Source: Methanomassiliicoccaceae archaeon (lineage in GTDB: Archaea; Thermoplasmatota; Thermoplasmata; Methanomassiliicoccales; Methanomethylophilaceae). Taken from it: a stretch of 13,693 bases of DNA. The notes under the pieces are model-generated. The model was not told where the DNA came from. It searched no databases and worked only from the letters and a program-made list of their open reading frames with translations. Shown here piece by piece: positions 13,259 to 13,693 of this stretch (the first letter of the stretch is position 1; each line of letters begins with the position of its first letter). A program made the translations under genes and the position numbers. Location of the stretch: assembly GCA_009786295.1 (NCBI GenBank), contig WQTN01000122.1, forward strand, positions 1 to 13,693, written 5' to 3'.

Positions 13259-13693
13259 TCAGCGCATCTTCTTGAGATATTTCTCCGCTTCGCGGTACGC
13301 TTCGACCGCCGCTGCGGGATTTTTAGTTCTCATGAACCCGCCCCTCATGCATATGCCGGCCGTGTCTGACGCAAGAACTTCCAGGAAAACATCTGGGAGG
13401 ATCCCTCCGGCTCCCACCACGGGGATGTCGACCGCACCGAGCATGTATCTGAGAGTAGCGAGACCTTTCGCATTCCTGCATGATTTGCATGTGAGATCGA
13501 ACACGTCTCTGAATATCAGCATAGTAGCACCCCTCTTTTCGGCCTCCGCCCCCTCTTTGTCGCTGCGAACGGTAGTCAGGATCTTATCGAATCCTTCCGG
13601 CTTTGAGACCCTGAGGTCATCGAGGCTCAGATGTATGGACCTCACTCCCAATTCTTTCGCAACATCTGCGAAATTGTCCGCGCAGAACTCCAC
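13259..13693 (-). CDS. TIM-barrel protein, C-terminal part (runs off the right edge)
   Basis: 144 residues are visible and no true start is in the window. Alternating strands and helices end with VDIPVVGAGGI, then AGICMRGGFM and a final helix, YREAEKYLKK. The GAGGI and GGF loops look like the phosphate-binding end of an FMN- or phosphate-binding TIM barrel, for example the dihydroorotate dehydrogenase or dihydrouridine synthase (nifR3) type. A CKSC motif lies in FDLTCKSCRNAKG and might bind metal. A barrel related to methanogenesis marker 9 proteins is possible, but the eight-cysteine domain of that family is not visible here. The exact family is not recognised. The stop is TGA. Confidence 0.6.
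   Translation of the reverse strand: MEFCADNFADVAKELGVRSIHLSLDDLRVSKPEGFDKILTTVRSDKEGAEAEKRGATMLIFRDVFDLTCKSCRNAKGLATLRYMLGAVDIPVVGAGGILPDVFLEVLASDTAGICMRGGFMRTKNPAAAVEAYREAEKYLKKMR

Overview
The window looks like a chromosomal segment of a methanogen-type euryarchaeon, most probably a member of the Methanomassiliicoccales (Thermoplasmata). This placement is an inference with four supports. Aromatic biosynthesis begins with a 2-amino-3,7-dideoxy-D-threo-hept-6-ulosonate (ADH) synthase, the archaeal route. The shikimate kinase is of the archaeal GHMP type. Archaeal TATA boxes sit about 18-27 bases before several start codons, which suggests leaderless mRNAs. None of the 14 genes whose end lies in the window stops with TAG, as expected where TAG is reassigned to pyrrolysine.

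Layout. 1-772 (minus): the 5' part of a glycine-rich, membrane-anchored or secreted protein that runs off the left edge, preceded by a tiny leader ORF (811-852). 1043-1291 (minus): a small GNAT-like protein. 1439-2797 (minus): an AAA/DUF4143 ATPase with three tandem 33-bp repeats upstream. 3134-8407 (plus): a five-gene shikimate-pathway operon made of ADH synthase, a 3-dehydroquinate dehydratase-shikimate dehydrogenase fusion, shikimate kinase, EPSP synthase and chorismate synthase. The genes are 6 nt apart or overlap by 1-4 nt. 8478-10150: an islet of toxin-antitoxin modules, namely HEPN/MNT (minus), a broken PIN gene (minus) and an antitoxin/GNAT-toxin pair (plus). 10186-11832 (minus): ilvD. 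11890-13104 (minus): a second AAA/DUF4143 ATPase with a 16-bp inverted repeat upstream. 13259-13693 (minus): the C-terminal part of a TIM-barrel protein that runs off the right edge.

The operon carries carbon from ADH to chorismate except for one step. The archaeal 3-dehydroquinate synthase (DHQ synthase II), which converts ADH to 3-dehydroquinate, is not in the window and must be elsewhere. ilvD serves branched-chain amino acid synthesis. The ATPases and toxin-antitoxin genes are accessory genes placed between the biosynthetic loci.

I found no clear new multi-gene system. The strongest leads are the leader ORF with an in-frame TAG before the glycine-rich gene, the repeat arrays before both DUF4143 ATPases, the perfect palindrome just upstream of the aro promoter, and the non-canonical antitoxin/GNAT pair.
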